The position numbers and the translations under genes are program-made. A DNA stretch of 64,000 nucleotides from Stropharia rugosoannulata (taxonomy: Eukaryota; Basidiomycota; Agaricomycetes; Agaricales; Strophariaceae): contig JANCIK010000003.1 of NCBI GenBank assembly GCA_028532985.1, positions 3,978,001 through 4,042,000 of the forward strand, given 5' to 3'. The notes under the pieces are model-generated. The model was not told the DNA's origin. It made no database searches and saw nothing but the letters and a program-made list of their open reading frames with translations. Of the stretch, positions 35,582 to 46,700 are shown in pieces. Every line of letters begins with the position of its first letter. The first letter of the stretch is position 1.

Positions 35582-37774
35582 ATGCCTTCTGCTACTGCTA
35601 CTACCTCTGTACCCCGCACAGGGCTTCATTTCCTGATTGTTCCAATGGTGGCTATGGGTGCGGAGATTTAGGCTATGCGCGTTTTGAAAGAGCTAACTGA
35701 GAACGCACTCTTTCATAAACAGGCCATACTAGGCCTGCGAGTCAGCTAGCCCTTCGGCTTATCGATTACGACGAGAGCGTCACAGTGACGCTCCTTACCG
35801 TGCCTGCTCTGCTTGATCGTGTTAAGGGCGACGTTACGTCTCAGATACCTAGTGGGCTCATGGACGAGCATTCGCGCCTTAGGTGGGTCAGGTCATACTC
35901 TAGTTCGGTAATTTCAATTACTTCTGACTTGTCTAACTTAAAGGGTGGCTTCTGCGTTCGCAACTCCGGTAGAAGATAATGTATTTGAATTAATCCAGCC
36001 TTTGATACAAAGCTACCCCGAGGCGTACAAGACACTATGCGAAGAAAAGCCAATTACTTGTGCCACTACCGGAAAGGTTTTCGATGCAGCCCAAGCTCCT
36101 ACCGCCGTAATTATAGACGTATGTACAGGCAATGACTATACCATCCGATTCAAACGCTGAGGATACTTGTGCGCAGTTCGTCATGGCGCCATTGATACGT
36201 ATAACAAGAGAGATTACCGGAAGGTCTGTACCCATCTTCAACTGGGCCACAGGGTCCCCATATAGTTTGCTCCGCTTCTGGGCCCCGGAGTCTCTGGGGG
36301 GACATGGAGGCTTGTACACGAGAGCTAAAGAAGAAGCGAAGCTGACTGGCGAAGACGAAGACGTCGTCGGGGAGAGGGTGAGGAAGACTCATACTCATTA
36401 AGTGGAAACCAGCTTACCTTTTGTTAGCTATACAGACAGACGACTGGGGCCGTGGTGAGACTACCTGGCCTCCCGCCGATGTACGACCATGAATTTTTCC
36501 CTCAGGAGGTAGGTAGTACGTATACATAGCGCACGATGTACAGTTCACTGACACAATGTCATTATTATTTAAGATGGACGTACCCCTCTTCAATATTTTG
36601 AGAATCAGCCTCGAGTGCGCCATGTTCAAATCTCTTTTATTTGTGGGTGTACTGTACTGATTTTTATAAGTGCTTTTGACACTTGCGACGGAGTCATCAT
36701 GACAGCGTCCCCAGTTATTGATGCAGGAGGTATCGCGGGCATCAGGACTTGGTTAGCTCCGACGAATATGCCAGTGTATTGTGTGGGACCACTCCTACCT
36801 AAGAAGAGCTTAATGATACGTAATGAAGACGCTTCAGAAATCACTACATTTTTGACGCGTATGTTGGAAAAGTACGGGGAGCATTCACTAGTCTTGGTGA
36901 GTATTCCAGCTACAACGACATGCATACGATGGCGCAGTCTCACTGTGATGTGCTTGAATAGGTGACGTTTGGCACATTCTCTTGGCCACCGGTACAAGAT
37001 TACATAGACGAAGTTATCACAGCTTTCATAGAGAAGAAAATGCCGTTTGTAAGCTTCCCTGTCAATTTCTTATGTAGTATGGATTCACAATTCAATTATT
37101 TGTTTGTTCAGATCATAGCTCACCCTTCCCCCTTTGCGACGCTCTCCGATGAGCTCATTTTAAAAATTAAATCGTCTGGAATTGGGATTTGCTGCGGCTG
37201 GGTTCCACAGCAGTACGTTCTGGCACATCCAGTACGTTTTCTGATTAAATGCGACATGGGTGGTACAGTCTCTCAACACTTTAGCCGTAATTATACAGGC
37301 GACTGGCTGGTGCCTAACACACGGAGGACAAGGCGGCGTTACAGAGGCCCTAGGAAATGGTGTTCCCCTGTGCGTATCCAAATGTCATTTATATGGAGTG
37401 TATAGCCGCTTGCATGTTTTTTGAGCTTACTACTCCTTAGCATCTGTTGGCCAATAAGTGCCGACCACCCCGTTGCGACCGCCAACGTGTCTCTGAATCT
37501 CCATGCTGGGTTCGAGCTTCTCGAAGTGCGGACTGGACAGGGTCTACAGGCTATCTACAGGCTACAGGGGAGGAAGCCGATTGGGACTCGGGAGGCCGTA
37601 GGCAGGGAGATCCGCGTGGTCCTCGATGAAGCTCGAGGAGAAGTAGGACTTGAGATGAGGAGAACGGCGCAGACAATTAGGGAGAAGATGCATGATTCTT
37701 GGGCCGAAGAAGGTGTTGCGATGTCTGAGCTGCGCGCATTTGTAAAAAAGGCCATTCAAATGAAAGGTCTATGA
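35582..37774 (+). CDS. UDP-glycosyltransferase (GT1 family)
   Basis: A multi-exon gene whose exons join in phase. The ATG is 35582 and exon 1 is 35582-35657, reading LHFLIVPMVAMG, which splices to HTRPASQLALRLIDYDE, the GHxxP-like acceptor-side motif. Later blocks are VTLLTVPALLDRV, FATPVEDNVFELIQPLI, LPGLPPMYDHEFFPQE and PVYCVGPLLPKK. The C-terminal UDP-sugar site reads GWVPQQYVLAHPATGWCL, then THGGQGGVTEALGNGVPL and ICWPISADHPVATANVS, the fungal equivalent of the PSPG box with the expected W, H, GG and E/D positions. The enzyme transfers a sugar from UDP-sugar to a small lipophilic acceptor in the cytoplasm; the acceptor is unknown. The stop at 37772-37774 ends AIQMKGL. No lesion was found. 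Confidence 0.9.
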
Positions 37775-38567
37775 TCATGGCTCATCAGAGCTCATTATTT
37801 GTTTGCGTGTCAAAATTGTTTGCTAAAACAGTGTCACAAAGGATGGCACCATAAAGTAGTGGCCATGGGCGGTACTTGAGTTTCTGTACTATAGACAACG
37901 GTAGGATACTATAGGCCTATTTGACAATCGGCAGTACATTTCAACTGTGAGAACCTTGCTCAGACGTTTCTACTTGATTGGGTGAGATCGAGGAATACCA
38001 GAGACACCAGAGAAAGGATATTTATTAAATATATTTACATCACTTATTTCTTATAGAAGATAAATACTATTCTTTTATGTAGGCCTCTGTCAAGGTACTG
38101 GCGAAGTTAAAGAACGGAGAAAGGCAATATGGGCAAGGCTCGTGTGGACGTCCGACTTTGTGGGCGTCGTGCCACCGGCATTTTCCTGTCAGGTTGGCGA
38201 TTGCCAGCGCCCAACCGCTCTGCATCGACTTGGCGTTACATAATAGTCCTTTCAATAGCACATTACTTATCATGTATGTCAATTTTGGACTAGAATTCAA
38301 CTTTTCCTTCTCATTTCCGTACACTGAGGTAGTCTATACTGTATCAGTATAAGTAAAACATTTTATACATTAGAATACTGTGTCATTTCAAGCTTAAGTT
38401 TCTGCTTCACAGCCAAGATACGGATAAACTTCTTCAGTTCAACTTATGGCATTAACGTACTAGTCCGGGTCAACACACCGGTTCAATTCTCTTTGTCTCA
38501 CACGGGATTTTTATACCCTGGAAGGATATTAAGGTGAGGCTAAGCTTAACTTATACACGGTACCATA
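37775..38567. other. intergenic
   Basis: No gene recognised before the pogo/Tigger-like element. Confidence 0.5.
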
Positions 38568-38569
38568 TA

Positions 38570-39384
38570 CAGTCGAATATGTCATAATGCATAGCGTCCG
38601 TTCCCTCCAAAAGTCTATGCATTATCACAAATATGCAATATGATACATGTAACACATGTGTGACTAATGTGACACCGTAACATTCCCGTTTGAGAACCAA
38701 CCGTCGAGCGTCTTCTGCTTTACTTTCTTTATCTCCTCGATCTGCAAATGCGCCCGCAGCTTCCTCAAGCGTTCAGACAGATCAAAGGACATGTCCTCGG
38801 GTGCATACCTGAGAGCCATCCTCTCCATTTGAGCACATAACTGAATCATGGCAGTGATCGCTGGTTAACGTACTGAAAAACTTGCAGCCAGTCATTCAAT
38901 GTGAGATTGCTACGACGTTCCTTGTCTATGGGCCGTGCCGATGTTTTTGGTGTATTTTTAGCAGCAGGTTCTCGACGCTTGACATCAGGCCGTGTTTTGG
39001 GAACAATGCGGGGTTTTCGAGTACGCTCGGTTCGCTCAGCAGGCATGGGAGAGTAAGAAATCACGGTCAAGTTCTGCTTTGCTGGCACATTAACTAAGAG
39101 AATGTCCGGAATAACAAAAGGAGATTTGATATGATATTGATATGACTTTGATATGACTGTATTGTTAATGGATTGTCCTGAACATGTTCAAATTTGTTAC
39201 CAAACTACCAAATTAAGTTACAATTTTTGTATGTCATAATGCATAATGCATTCCAAAAGTTTATGCATTATTCAATATGACAATTTTTGCATAAATCCCC
39301 GCCCACCAAGTTAGTTCCCATCCAAAACCGATGCATTATGACAATTATGCATTATCACATAATGCATTATGACATATTCGACTG
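38570..39384 (-). mobile_element. deleted pogo/Tigger-like DNA transposon
   Basis: The ends are a perfect 25-bp inverted repeat, counting the TA target (38568-38592 and 39362-39386), starting TACAGTCGAATATG. The element is 815 bp flanked by TA duplications, with CAGT ends as in Tc1/mariner-pogo elements. ATGCATTAT strings recur near both ends. The minus strand carries an N-terminal transposase piece and a C-terminal tail, described separately; the DDE catalytic domain is absent. Confidence 0.88.
38664..39088 (-). pseudogene. remnant of pogo/Tigger-like transposase, catalytic core deleted
   Basis: Frame A (39088-38846) begins MPAKQNLTVIS, is basic, and reaches RRSNLTLNDWLQVFQYVNQ, the start of the HTH DNA-binding domain seen in Agaricomycete Tigger transposases. 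It stops at 38846. Frame B (38849-38664) overlaps that stop as ATGA and encodes a C-terminal tail KVKQKTLDGWF with preceding helix. The two pieces are the two ends of a transposase whose middle (rest of HTH, DDE domain) is gone, and the junction shifts frame. It cannot catalyse transposition. A short DNA-binding peptide could still be made (inference). Confidence 0.65.
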
Positions 39385-39386
39385 TA

Positions 39387-39868
39387 CTAGGCTAACCTGA
39401 TTTAATTGAATAAGCCTACATTAATTCAGATGGTCGAGAAAATATTTTGGCGTTCTTGCAGATGTAACGTTTTTCGGAATTAAGTCTTAACTTAACATCT
39501 CTGCACACGTTTTCGCAATAAAGAACAAATGACCCATCTGGGAGGTAACGCGGAGGGCGTGGCCCTGCTAGGACACTCAATGTAGTCTCTCGTACGATTT
39601 CTACTCCTTCCCATCTCTACGGACATAGCATTGTACCACTGCTGCATTGGCCAGTCGTTAGATTTATTTTTAGGTCTCGCTTAGATTAGGCCGTTATCAT
39701 ACATGCCCCACTGCCATGCCTTCACGAAACCTACGTCCGAATTATCCGAACACAACGCCCTACCCACCAATGTGGATGGTCGCTGATCCAAGACAGAGAA
39801 CAATACACCGGCGATCAGCGGCAACTCTACCACCGTGTCGCATGGGCAAGAAAGAAGCTATAATGGGG
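39387..39868. other. intergenic between two transposon remnants
   Basis: Nothing recognised. Confidence 0.5.
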
Positions 39869-39876
39869 GTGTAATA

Positions 39877-40826
39877 TAGTGTTGCCGTACAGTGCAGTGC
39901 AGCCGCAGTGAAGTGAATTTTGATGGACTGTGAGACACTTCACAGTCGTCACAGTGTGCTGTGAAGTGCTGTGAAGTCAAGGTGATGATGACAAAGCTAT
40001 TACCAGGCAGCAAATATAACCATTTTAAGTAGTAACTTCAAACCTCCGCCGCCCCGGAGTGATTCCCTGCTAATTTCAGGCTGCTTGCGTGTACAAATTT
40101 ATTGAACAAGAAACAGTCAAAAAAATTACAGATTATCATTATTTAACATTTCAATAAGCTCGTTAATCTGTCCTTTTGTTAGAAGTTCTCGAACTACCTC
40201 GGGTGAGACTGAAGTTTTCTCCGCATCCAGCAAGTCTTGCTCTGATGAAACCAGACCATCCAAGAGATTAAGACGATCTTGATGATAAGTGTATTTCAAG
40301 AATTGTAGAATCTCCATCAGCTCAGGAGAAAGGTTGTTACGACGCATTGTGATGGTCTCTTTACTCGATGAAAAGACGCGCTCGCATTTCTTGCAAGTAT
40401 TACAGACTGCGGGAAGGTTTGACATGTAAGAAGACAGCAATCAATAGCATACCTATGTTCTTCCCTCTTTCCTTAAATCCTCACAAGTTTTAGGGCACGA
40501 TAATGAACAAGTGGATATTGCATAGACATCGAACACACTAGAAACAAGTAGAATACATGGCCCTGAGCCATTAACGAGCTCGGAGTCACCTTTTTGAGTG
40601 GTCGGCGCACTGAAACTACATTGCAGTAGTGCATGTGAGCGAAGGATAGTATCTCGATGAGGGAGCGACTGGGGAGTGACAGTAGATAAGACGGAGGCTG
40701 GTCAAGAACCGGCGACTTCACAGCGCTTCACAGCGACTGCGATAGGCTGTGAAGTGTGGCGGAGTCCGAAATCTTGCAGTGCAGTCACAGTGACCGTGAA
40801 GTCACTGCGATGTGGCGGCAACACTA
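39877..40826 (-). mobile_element. non-autonomous hAT element with residual dimerisation domain
   Basis: The ends are a perfect 11-bp inverted repeat TAGTGTTGCCG / CGGCAACACTA. The element is flanked by a perfect 8-bp target duplication GTGTAATA (39869-39876 and 40827-40834), diagnostic of the hAT superfamily. TTCACAG/CTGTGAA subterminal motifs recur at both ends. The 950-bp interior keeps only the C-terminal hAT domain, so the element depends on a transposase made elsewhere. Confidence 0.93.
40126..40440 (-). pseudogene. hAT transposase C-terminal (hATC dimerisation) fragment
   Basis: The 104-codon frame encodes CERVFSSSKETITMRRNNLS followed by PELMEILQFLKYTY, the conserved C-terminal dimerisation block of hAT transposases (usually SERVFS...RRxxLSP). 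The zinc BED finger and RNase-H-like catalytic core are missing, so this is a truncated remnant inside the 950-bp hAT element. The open frame after the motif is intact to its stop. Confidence 0.85.
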
Positions 40827-40834
40827 GTGTAATA

Positions 40835-41250
40835 AGCCACGACCCGAGGCAGGTTTCTGGGGAAGCAGTGATTAGACATATAAAGCAGCTTTTCAGTTCC
40901 CTGGAGCGTGCTAAAATAGCGGTCAGGGTCACATCATGTTGTACTCCGCGCCAGTGTTCCCAAAATGCCCGAGGAGGAAATGGCTGGAAATACTCTCCTT
41001 TCCCCCCTCATTCAGGCCGTGGTCGTGCTTGGCTCCATTTTGCTGTGTATAGCATCGTAGGCTGGGCAACGGGACCGGCGCTAAATGGAAGGCGGGGTGG
41101 GGAAGGAAAAATGGGCCGTGGGAAGAACGAATAGCCGCGTCTAAATTGAGACGCATAATTGAGCCGCTGGTCTTTCTTGACCCCCGTATGTATATACCCG
41201 TTCGCAATTTTTCTTTTCTCTCCCATACCACCACCACCGTCTCTATACCC
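40835..41250. other. BTB gene upstream region
   Basis: Intergenic; should contain the promoter of the BTB gene. CT-rich stretch just before the start codon. Confidence 0.5.
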
Positions 41251-42276
41251 ATGTCTGAATCCCCTCCGCCCGACTACCACCACGCCGCACCCGTCAACGA
41301 CCTCTGGTTCGATGACGGCAACCTCATCCTCAAGGCGGAGAACTCTCTCTTCCGCATCTACTCAGGCCTCCTCGCAGCCCGCTCGTCCGTCTTCAAGGAT
41401 ATGCTGGGCTTCCCCGCACCAGAGGGCGGCAATACCACCCTTGACGGCTGCCCAATTGTGACGGTGTATGACTCTGCTAGGGACATGGGATTCTTCCTCC
41501 GAGCGGTGTTTGATTCCAGGTATGTGCCTTGCTACGTGGACTTGCGCCACCCGTGCTCATCGCGTCGGAAAAGTTACTTCGAGCCAGCCCCCGCACCCAC
41601 AGAACTCCCTATTGTCGAGGCCGTGCTGCGCCTCAGCCTCAAGTACGATGTCAAGTACCTACGACGAAGGGCCCTTAATCACCTCTCCTCGACGTTCCCA
41701 CTCACGCTTACTGGGTGGAAGACGCGTGATACCCTCCGCACTATCCCTCCCGTCGACAACACTCCCTTCGCAGCTTTCCGGCTCGCACGAGAGTTCGAGC
41801 TCGCGTGGCTGCTCCCCGCCATTCTCTACTGCATCTCCAGTCACCCGTTTGAGAAGACGCTAGATGGGGCACCGTGGGCCGACGAGAAGATTCAGCTGGA
41901 GTGGACGGACAAGCGCATGGCTATCGTCGGTAGACAGCGCCTACTTTCCCTACAACATCACTCTGCGCTTGGGATGGCACGGGCCGCAGGCGGAGCCCCT
42001 GTACAAGGGTGCTCCGGCGCCCCTGATCAGGCTGCGTGCTCCTCCACGCGTATGCGTTGCGCGGAAGTGCTTGGGGGGTGGGATATGGCCGGCTTCTTGG
42101 ACTACTTCGAGGACCACGCGGAGATGTACGAGGAGGATCTCTGCGGTGCGTGCAGCACGGCGTTCCGCGAGCAGTGTTCGACGGACTGCGAGGCCATGTG
42201 GGCGAAGCTCCCAGATATGTTCGGTTTACCTGACTGGGAAATTCTCGACCGCATGCGCTTGAAGGCACTTGAATAA
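41251..42276 (+). CDS. BTB/POZ domain protein
   Basis: Exons 41251-41519 and 41574-42276 give 323 residues. The 54-nt intron is a multiple of three and contains no stop, so it can be missed; the splice reads FDSS-YFEPAPAPTELP, restoring the usual spacing. The BTB fold is at about residues 15-125: DLWFDDGNLILKAENSLFRI, YSGLLAARSSVFKDML, then IVEAVLRLSLKYDVKYLRRR. BTB domains dimerise and in fungi often serve as Cullin-3 adaptors or transcriptional cofactors; the partner here is unknown. The C-terminal part contains a Cys-rich segment (EDLCGACSTAFREQCSTDC). The ATG at 41251 follows a pyrimidine-rich leader. This is a very common Agaricomycete paralogue family. Confidence 0.88.
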   Translation: MSESPPPDYHHAAPVNDLWFDDGNLILKAENSLFRIYSGLLAARSSVFKDMLGFPAPEGGNTTLDGCPIVTVYDSARDMGFFLRAVFDSRYVPCYVDLRHPCSSRRKSYFEPAPAPTELPIVEAVLRLSLKYDVKYLRRRALNHLSSTFPLTLTGWKTRDTLRTIPPVDNTPFAAFRLAREFELAWLLPAILYCISSHPFEKTLDGAPWADEKIQLEWTDKRMAIVGRQRLLSLQHHSALGMARAAGGAPVQGCSGAPDQAACSSTRMRCAEVLGGWDMAGFLDYFEDHAEMYEEDLCGACSTAFREQCSTDCEAMWAKLPDMFGLPDWEILDRMRLKALE

Positions 42277-43600
42277 GCATCTCCCCTCTATGATGTGTTG
42301 CCATTGCTTTCTTTGGATTTATTTTTTCTTCGCTTTTCTCTAGGATTTTGGGTTGTATCAATCGCTTATTCTTTCTGTCTTTCCCTCCCACTTTCTCTCC
42401 CTAGATCTTTCACTTTCTATAACATAGACACATACTTCTTACCCCTGGCAGCTTCGTTATGGCCGGTCCAGTGCTTCCGATCCGTACCCCGCCCCATGTA
42501 TTCTTCATCACCGCACCTCGCATTACCCGACACACGCATACTTATAGAAGTTACTACAATCTGCATTTTCCCCCGTCAATTTCAATTGCTCTATGCAGCC
42601 AATTTTGCTATTATAGGAAAGATCCAAGAAGTAAGGTCACGGCGCGCCCACCCTGCGCCTCGTTTCGCGCCTCGAGGGGGTGATAACCTGCTGTAGACAA
42701 GCTTCAGACGCGCAAGGCCTTGGGAAGTACGGCGCCCGGGTTCGGATAAGTGCCGCCCTCGGAACTTTTCCTGTGCGTAAAGCTGCGTGTTGAAAGAGTT
42801 AGCGTGAGGAGCTAGAGCCTTCCACGGAGCTGTAATTGTGCTTGATTAAATTATGTACGCTTTTGCATATCCTCTAACAAGTGCGAAACATTGTCGGGGC
42901 CGAATATGGATGCCACATCTGATTGCAAGCTGATTGTGTATGCCAGAGGTTAGGACGTAAATGGGAAGGGTCCAACCTCTAACACCTTTGCAGACCCTGG
43001 GGCCTGGGTGAATTATGTAACTTGATAGAATGTGCATATGCTTATTAAAGTACCCTAAAACCCTACTTACACAACGGAAATCAACCTGCATGCCCTGTTC
43101 AATCATGGGCGCCGTGGCCTGGCATCGTGCCACTGACGGTAAGAAGCCGGCGCGGGTGCCGGACTCGGAACTTAACATCCGAATCCCGGAATGGGCGGCC
43201 TCTGATAATGACTTCCTTCGGCGCAACTCTGATGAAGCAAGCACTCTGTACTGCATCTACATGAGCAAGGCGCCAAACAGGGAACTTGACTCTAAAAAGT
43301 AACTTGGCAAGTACTGTGCTCGCTTACACTTACATAAGGATATTATTATTGCTTGATAAGGTCTAATTAATAAAAGGCACGATTCCATAGCAAGTAACAA
43401 TTTATTTACGGTGTTCAGATTGCGGGGTACATACTACAAAGTATTTGGGCATTGTCGGTGCGTCGGCTGCGAGTGGTCCGCGAATGTATTGAAGCCTGAA
43501 GTATTTGATTGCAGCGCTTCTGGAAATTCTACTAGTACTAGTAAGGCTTTAGCAGGTGAGTAGTAGTAATATAGCCAAGTACTAGTAAGCGGGGCTTATG
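42277..43600. other. intergenic
   Basis: No gene recognised. An open frame at 43030-43302 (plus, 90 codons) has no resemblance to known proteins. Confidence 0.45.
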
Positions 43601-44045
43601 GACCATTATAATTTGTCCCACTTATCCAAGCTCTCAAATACAATTTATGGTATCCTGGTTGACGCACGCAAGACTTACATAGGACAATATGGCCGGCCAC
43701 GGCAACCTTATTGGACAGTTGTGTCGGAACCACAAATAAATTATGTAATCAATCAATCAATGCCAGGCCATTAATTCACACTCAGATTAACTCAGTGAGC
43801 ATTGAGTGAAGTTGCGTTGGGTAGTCATATAACTCATTAAACTCATCCTTCGACACTCCTGATCTCTGCGCTTTTACACTCACTCATACATCTGTCCAAG
43901 TTTTTCTCGATAACGATTACAGACGGATATATGATGTAAGGAATGATTCTGGCAGCGTGGTTGTCCGCCTTGCTGAAGTTCCATCCACAGTTAGCCCTGA
44001 GTAAGATTGATTGCAGTTGACAATAGAACACACCTAGATGTTCAA

Positions 44046-44261
44046 CTAATTTGGCTGGAGGTCGCGATTGGGCTCGGCTTGCTTTGACGCAACCTTGAGG
44101 AAGTCTACTGATGATCCTAGCAAAGGACAACGCGTAACTCCATCAGTACATTATATGTACACATTGTCAGACGAAGTACCTCGCTTATACTGAATAGGTT
44201 CTGCGGCCACCAGTCCGATAAATAAGACGGCGAGAGCAAACGAGAGGTTGGTGAACTGCAT
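44046..44261 (-). CDS. small secreted peptide precursor 1 (tandem copy)
   Basis: Exon 1 (44261-44180) encodes 27 residues: signal peptide MQFTNLSFALAVLFIGLVAA, then EPIQYKR. A 63-nt intron (44179-44117) sits in phase 1 after KR. Exon 2 (44116-44046) encodes GSSVDFLKVASKQAEPNRDL plus QPN and stops. The total is 50 residues. The KR at the exon boundary is a Kex2-type site that would release a 23-residue C-terminal peptide in the secretory pathway. Two further copies lie upstream on the same strand with the same layout. No known family was recognised. Nearby UstYa-like genes suggest the peptide may be oxidatively modified (inference). Confidence 0.8.
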
Positions 44262-44325
44262 TTAGGACGTGGGATCGATGGGGACTGACACACAATGAGT
44301 GCTGTCCTTTCCCTTCCACAGCAAC

Positions 44326-44333
44326 TTTATATA
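44326..44333 (-). promoter_or_regulatory. TATA box of precursor 1
   Basis: Minus-strand TATATAAA about 65 bp before the start codon, conserved in position in the other tandem copies. Confidence 0.65.
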
Positions 44334-45219
44334 CGCTAACAGATCTCTCTCACAAAGAATTAATCAGTTCAAGGCTCCGCACAGTCTGAAAGATGTACGT
44401 CCATCTTCGCCGCTCAGTGTCTTCTATGATGCACTCTGTGTGTTCTATTGTTTCGTCCAAGAATAGGCATAGGTCGACACCCCTAATCGGCCCATTCTAA
44501 GAGATTTTGCGAGATCATTTCCATAAACGGGTAGTCGTCAATCAATGATCAATGGTAGCGTCCGTTCATTGGGCACTCAAGTGAAAAAGCATGCAACGGG
44601 AGCAAAACGCAGAAAATAGACATCAGAGTCATCCGATATCCAAGGCAATTAGCGAGGTAATTCTACTATTCATACGCCGCAGTTGATAGCACAGCTCAAA
44701 TCATGGCCGCTATGCAGACGATGCTCGAGCCTGAGTACTTCAAGCTCTCTTGCCGCCAATACTAGTTGGCCAATAGCACAGTATCCGCAGGCCCATTCTT
44801 CGCACACTTATTCAAGCTCTCAGATATGGCATCACGTTTCATTCTTATTGAACTCTAACAAGTTCACTAAGCTGTGTTTACGCTCGCAAGACTTACATAG
44901 GACAATGCGGCCGGGCACGGCAACCTTAGTTAGACGACCAAACGGAGTTGCAAGTTCTGTCGGAGCCTCAAGTCAATGGCTTTTAATTCAAGCTCAGATT
45001 CGCATAGTGAGCATCCAAGTTCAAGGGTATTGCGACATTCCTGATCTCTGCGCTTGTACAGCCGCTCATAAATATGTGTACATCTCTGCTGGATTACGAT
45101 TACAGGCGGATAAATAGTAGAGAATGACTTTAGCAGCGTTGTCCACCCTGCTGAAGTTCCGTTCACAGTCATGAGGCTGAGTTTATAGTTGACAGTAGAA
45201 CACACACCTAGCTATTCAA

Positions 45220-45435
45220 CTAGTTTGGCAGGAGGTCGCGATTAGGCTCGGCTTGCTTTGACGGAAGCCTTTCGAAGTCTACTGATAATCCTAGCAAAGG
45301 ACAAAGCGTAACTCCATTAGTACGTTATATGTACACATTGTCGGACGAAGTACCTCGCTTATACTGAATAGGTTCTGCGGCTACCAGTCCGATAAGTAAG
45401 ATGGCTAGAGCAAACGAGAGATTTGTGAACTTCAT
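45220..45435 (-). CDS. small secreted peptide precursor 2 (tandem copy)
   Basis: Exon 1 (45435-45354) encodes MKFTNLSFALAILLIGLVAA and EPIQYKR. The intron occupies 45353-45291. Exon 2 (45290-45220) encodes GLSVDFERLPSKQAEPNRDL plus LPN. The total is 50 residues with the same phase-1 splice after KR as copies 1 and 3. Substitutions relative to copy 1 fall mainly in the middle of the mature part (FLKVA versus FERLP), while SKQAEPNRDL is unchanged, which points to selection on the C-terminal core. The first exon differs by only a few conservative changes. The function is unknown; see copy 1 for the inferred processing. Confidence 0.8.
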
Positions 45436-45490
45436 TGAAAACGTAGGATGGGGACTGATACAATGACTACCATTCCTCTTTCTACAGCAC

Positions 45491-45499
45491 TTTTATATA
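45491..45499 (-). promoter_or_regulatory. TATA box of precursor 2
   Basis: Minus-strand TATATAAAA about 56 bp before the start codon. Confidence 0.65.
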
Positions 45500-45973
45500 C
45501 GCTAACATTTGACTAACAGATGCAGGATCCGATCCCTCACATTGAAGTATTAAATTTATTCAAGGCTCCGCAGAGCCTGAAAGGTATGCGTCCATATTTG
45601 CCGCTCGATATCTTCTATGATGAACTCTGTATGTTATGTTGTTTCGTCCAAGAATAGGCAACGAATCATCAACTAAATTTGGAGTATGTCGGTTCTCCAA
45701 ATCGGCGCATTCTAAGAGATTTTGTGAGATCCTTTCCATGAACGGATAGTCGTCAGTCGATGATCAATGGTAGCATGCTTTCATTAGATATGATCTCTGC
45801 GCTTATACAGTCACTCATGTATTTGTGTAAATTTCTCTCAACAACGATTACAGGCGGATAAATAATAATTCATGATTTTGGCAGTATTGTTGTCCGCCTT
45901 TCTGAAGTTACGTTCACGGTGAGGCTGCGTAGAGCTGTTTACAGTTTATAATAGAGCACACCTAGATGTTCAA

Positions 45974-46194
45974 CTAGTCTGACTGGAGGTCGCGGTTGGG
46001 CTCGGCTTGCTTCGACGCAACCTTGAGGAAGTATAATGATGATTCTAGCACATTTGGAAAAAGCGGAACCCCATCAGTACGTTACATGTATACACATTGT
46101 CGGACGAAGTACCTCGCTTATGTTGAATAGGCTCTGCGACCACCAGTCCGATGAGCATGATGGCGAGAGCAAACCAGAGATTGGTGAACTGCAT
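45974..46194 (-). CDS. small secreted peptide precursor 3 (tandem copy)
   Basis: Exon 1 (46194-46113) encodes MQFTNLWFALAIMLIGLVVA and EPIQHKR. The intron occupies 46112-46045. Exon 2 (46044-45974) encodes ESSLYFLKVASKQAEPNRDL plus QSD. The total is 50 residues. The residue after KR is Glu instead of Gly because the exon-2 edge reads AA rather than GA. The phase-1 splice position and the stop position are identical to copies 1 and 2. The conserved block is again ASKQAEPNRDL. The unit carries its own TATA box, so the three genes are probably transcribed separately. Confidence 0.8.
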
Positions 46195-46251
46195 TTAGGA
46201 CGTGGGACAGGGACTGATACAATGAACACCATCCTTTCTTTCTACAACAGC

Positions 46252-46260
46252 TTTATATAT
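46252..46260 (-). promoter_or_regulatory. TATA box of precursor 3
   Basis: Minus-strand TATA-like ATATATAAA about 58 bp before the start codon. Confidence 0.6.
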
Positions 46261-46700
46261 GCTAACATATGACTGACAGAGCCAGAACTCCTCACAAAAT
46301 ATGGCCTGTTCAAAACTCTGCAAAGTCTAAAAGGTATACGTCCATCTTCGCCGCTCGATGTCTTCTATGATGCACTCTGTGTGTAGTGTAGTTTCTTCCA
46401 AGAATAGGCAATGTTAATGAACGTTGAACCATGAACAAAATTTGGAGCATTTCAAAAGTCGGCACCCCGAATCGGTCCATATTCTAAGAGATTTTGTGAA
46501 AAGCATGTAACGAGAGCAAAAAGCGGAAAATAGACATCAGATTGATCCGATATCCCAGGCGATTAGCGAAGTAATTCTACTATCCATACGACGCAGTTGA
46601 TAGATCACGGCCGCTATGCAGACGATGTCCGAGCGTGGTAAAACGGTGTGTCTTTACTTGAGCTTGAACTCTCCTGCCGCCAGTAGCACAGTATCCGCAG

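Larger units (their letters stand above)
43600..46700 (-). repeat. triplicated gene-plus-promoter units
   Basis: Three degenerate direct repeats, roughly 43600-44870, 44880-45790 and 45800-46700, each contain one small secreted-peptide gene, its TATA box and further upstream sequence. Shared markers are AAGACTTACATAGGACAAT (about 43670 and 44890), CCGCTATGCAGACGATG (about 44706 and 46613) and TCCAAGAATAGGCA (about 44457, 45647 and 46398). Spacing between start codons is 1,174 and 759 bp. Coding exons are better conserved than the UTRs, which carry indels. Confidence 0.88.

Noticed and set aside
35582..37774. UDP-glycosyltransferase as a pseudogene because its motifs fall in three frames
   Set aside because: Each frame change coincides with a phase-matched short intron and the full sugar-binding motif is recovered.
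41251..42276. BTB gene as a single-exon gene
   Set aside because: The open frame is continuous, but the 54-nt segment 41520-41573 has perfect splice signals and its removal restores normal family spacing.
43843..44130. 95-codon minus-strand frame over precursor 1 as the real protein
   Set aside because: It lacks a signal peptide, and this stretch carries indels between the three tandem copies, whereas the spliced 50-residue frame is preserved in all three.
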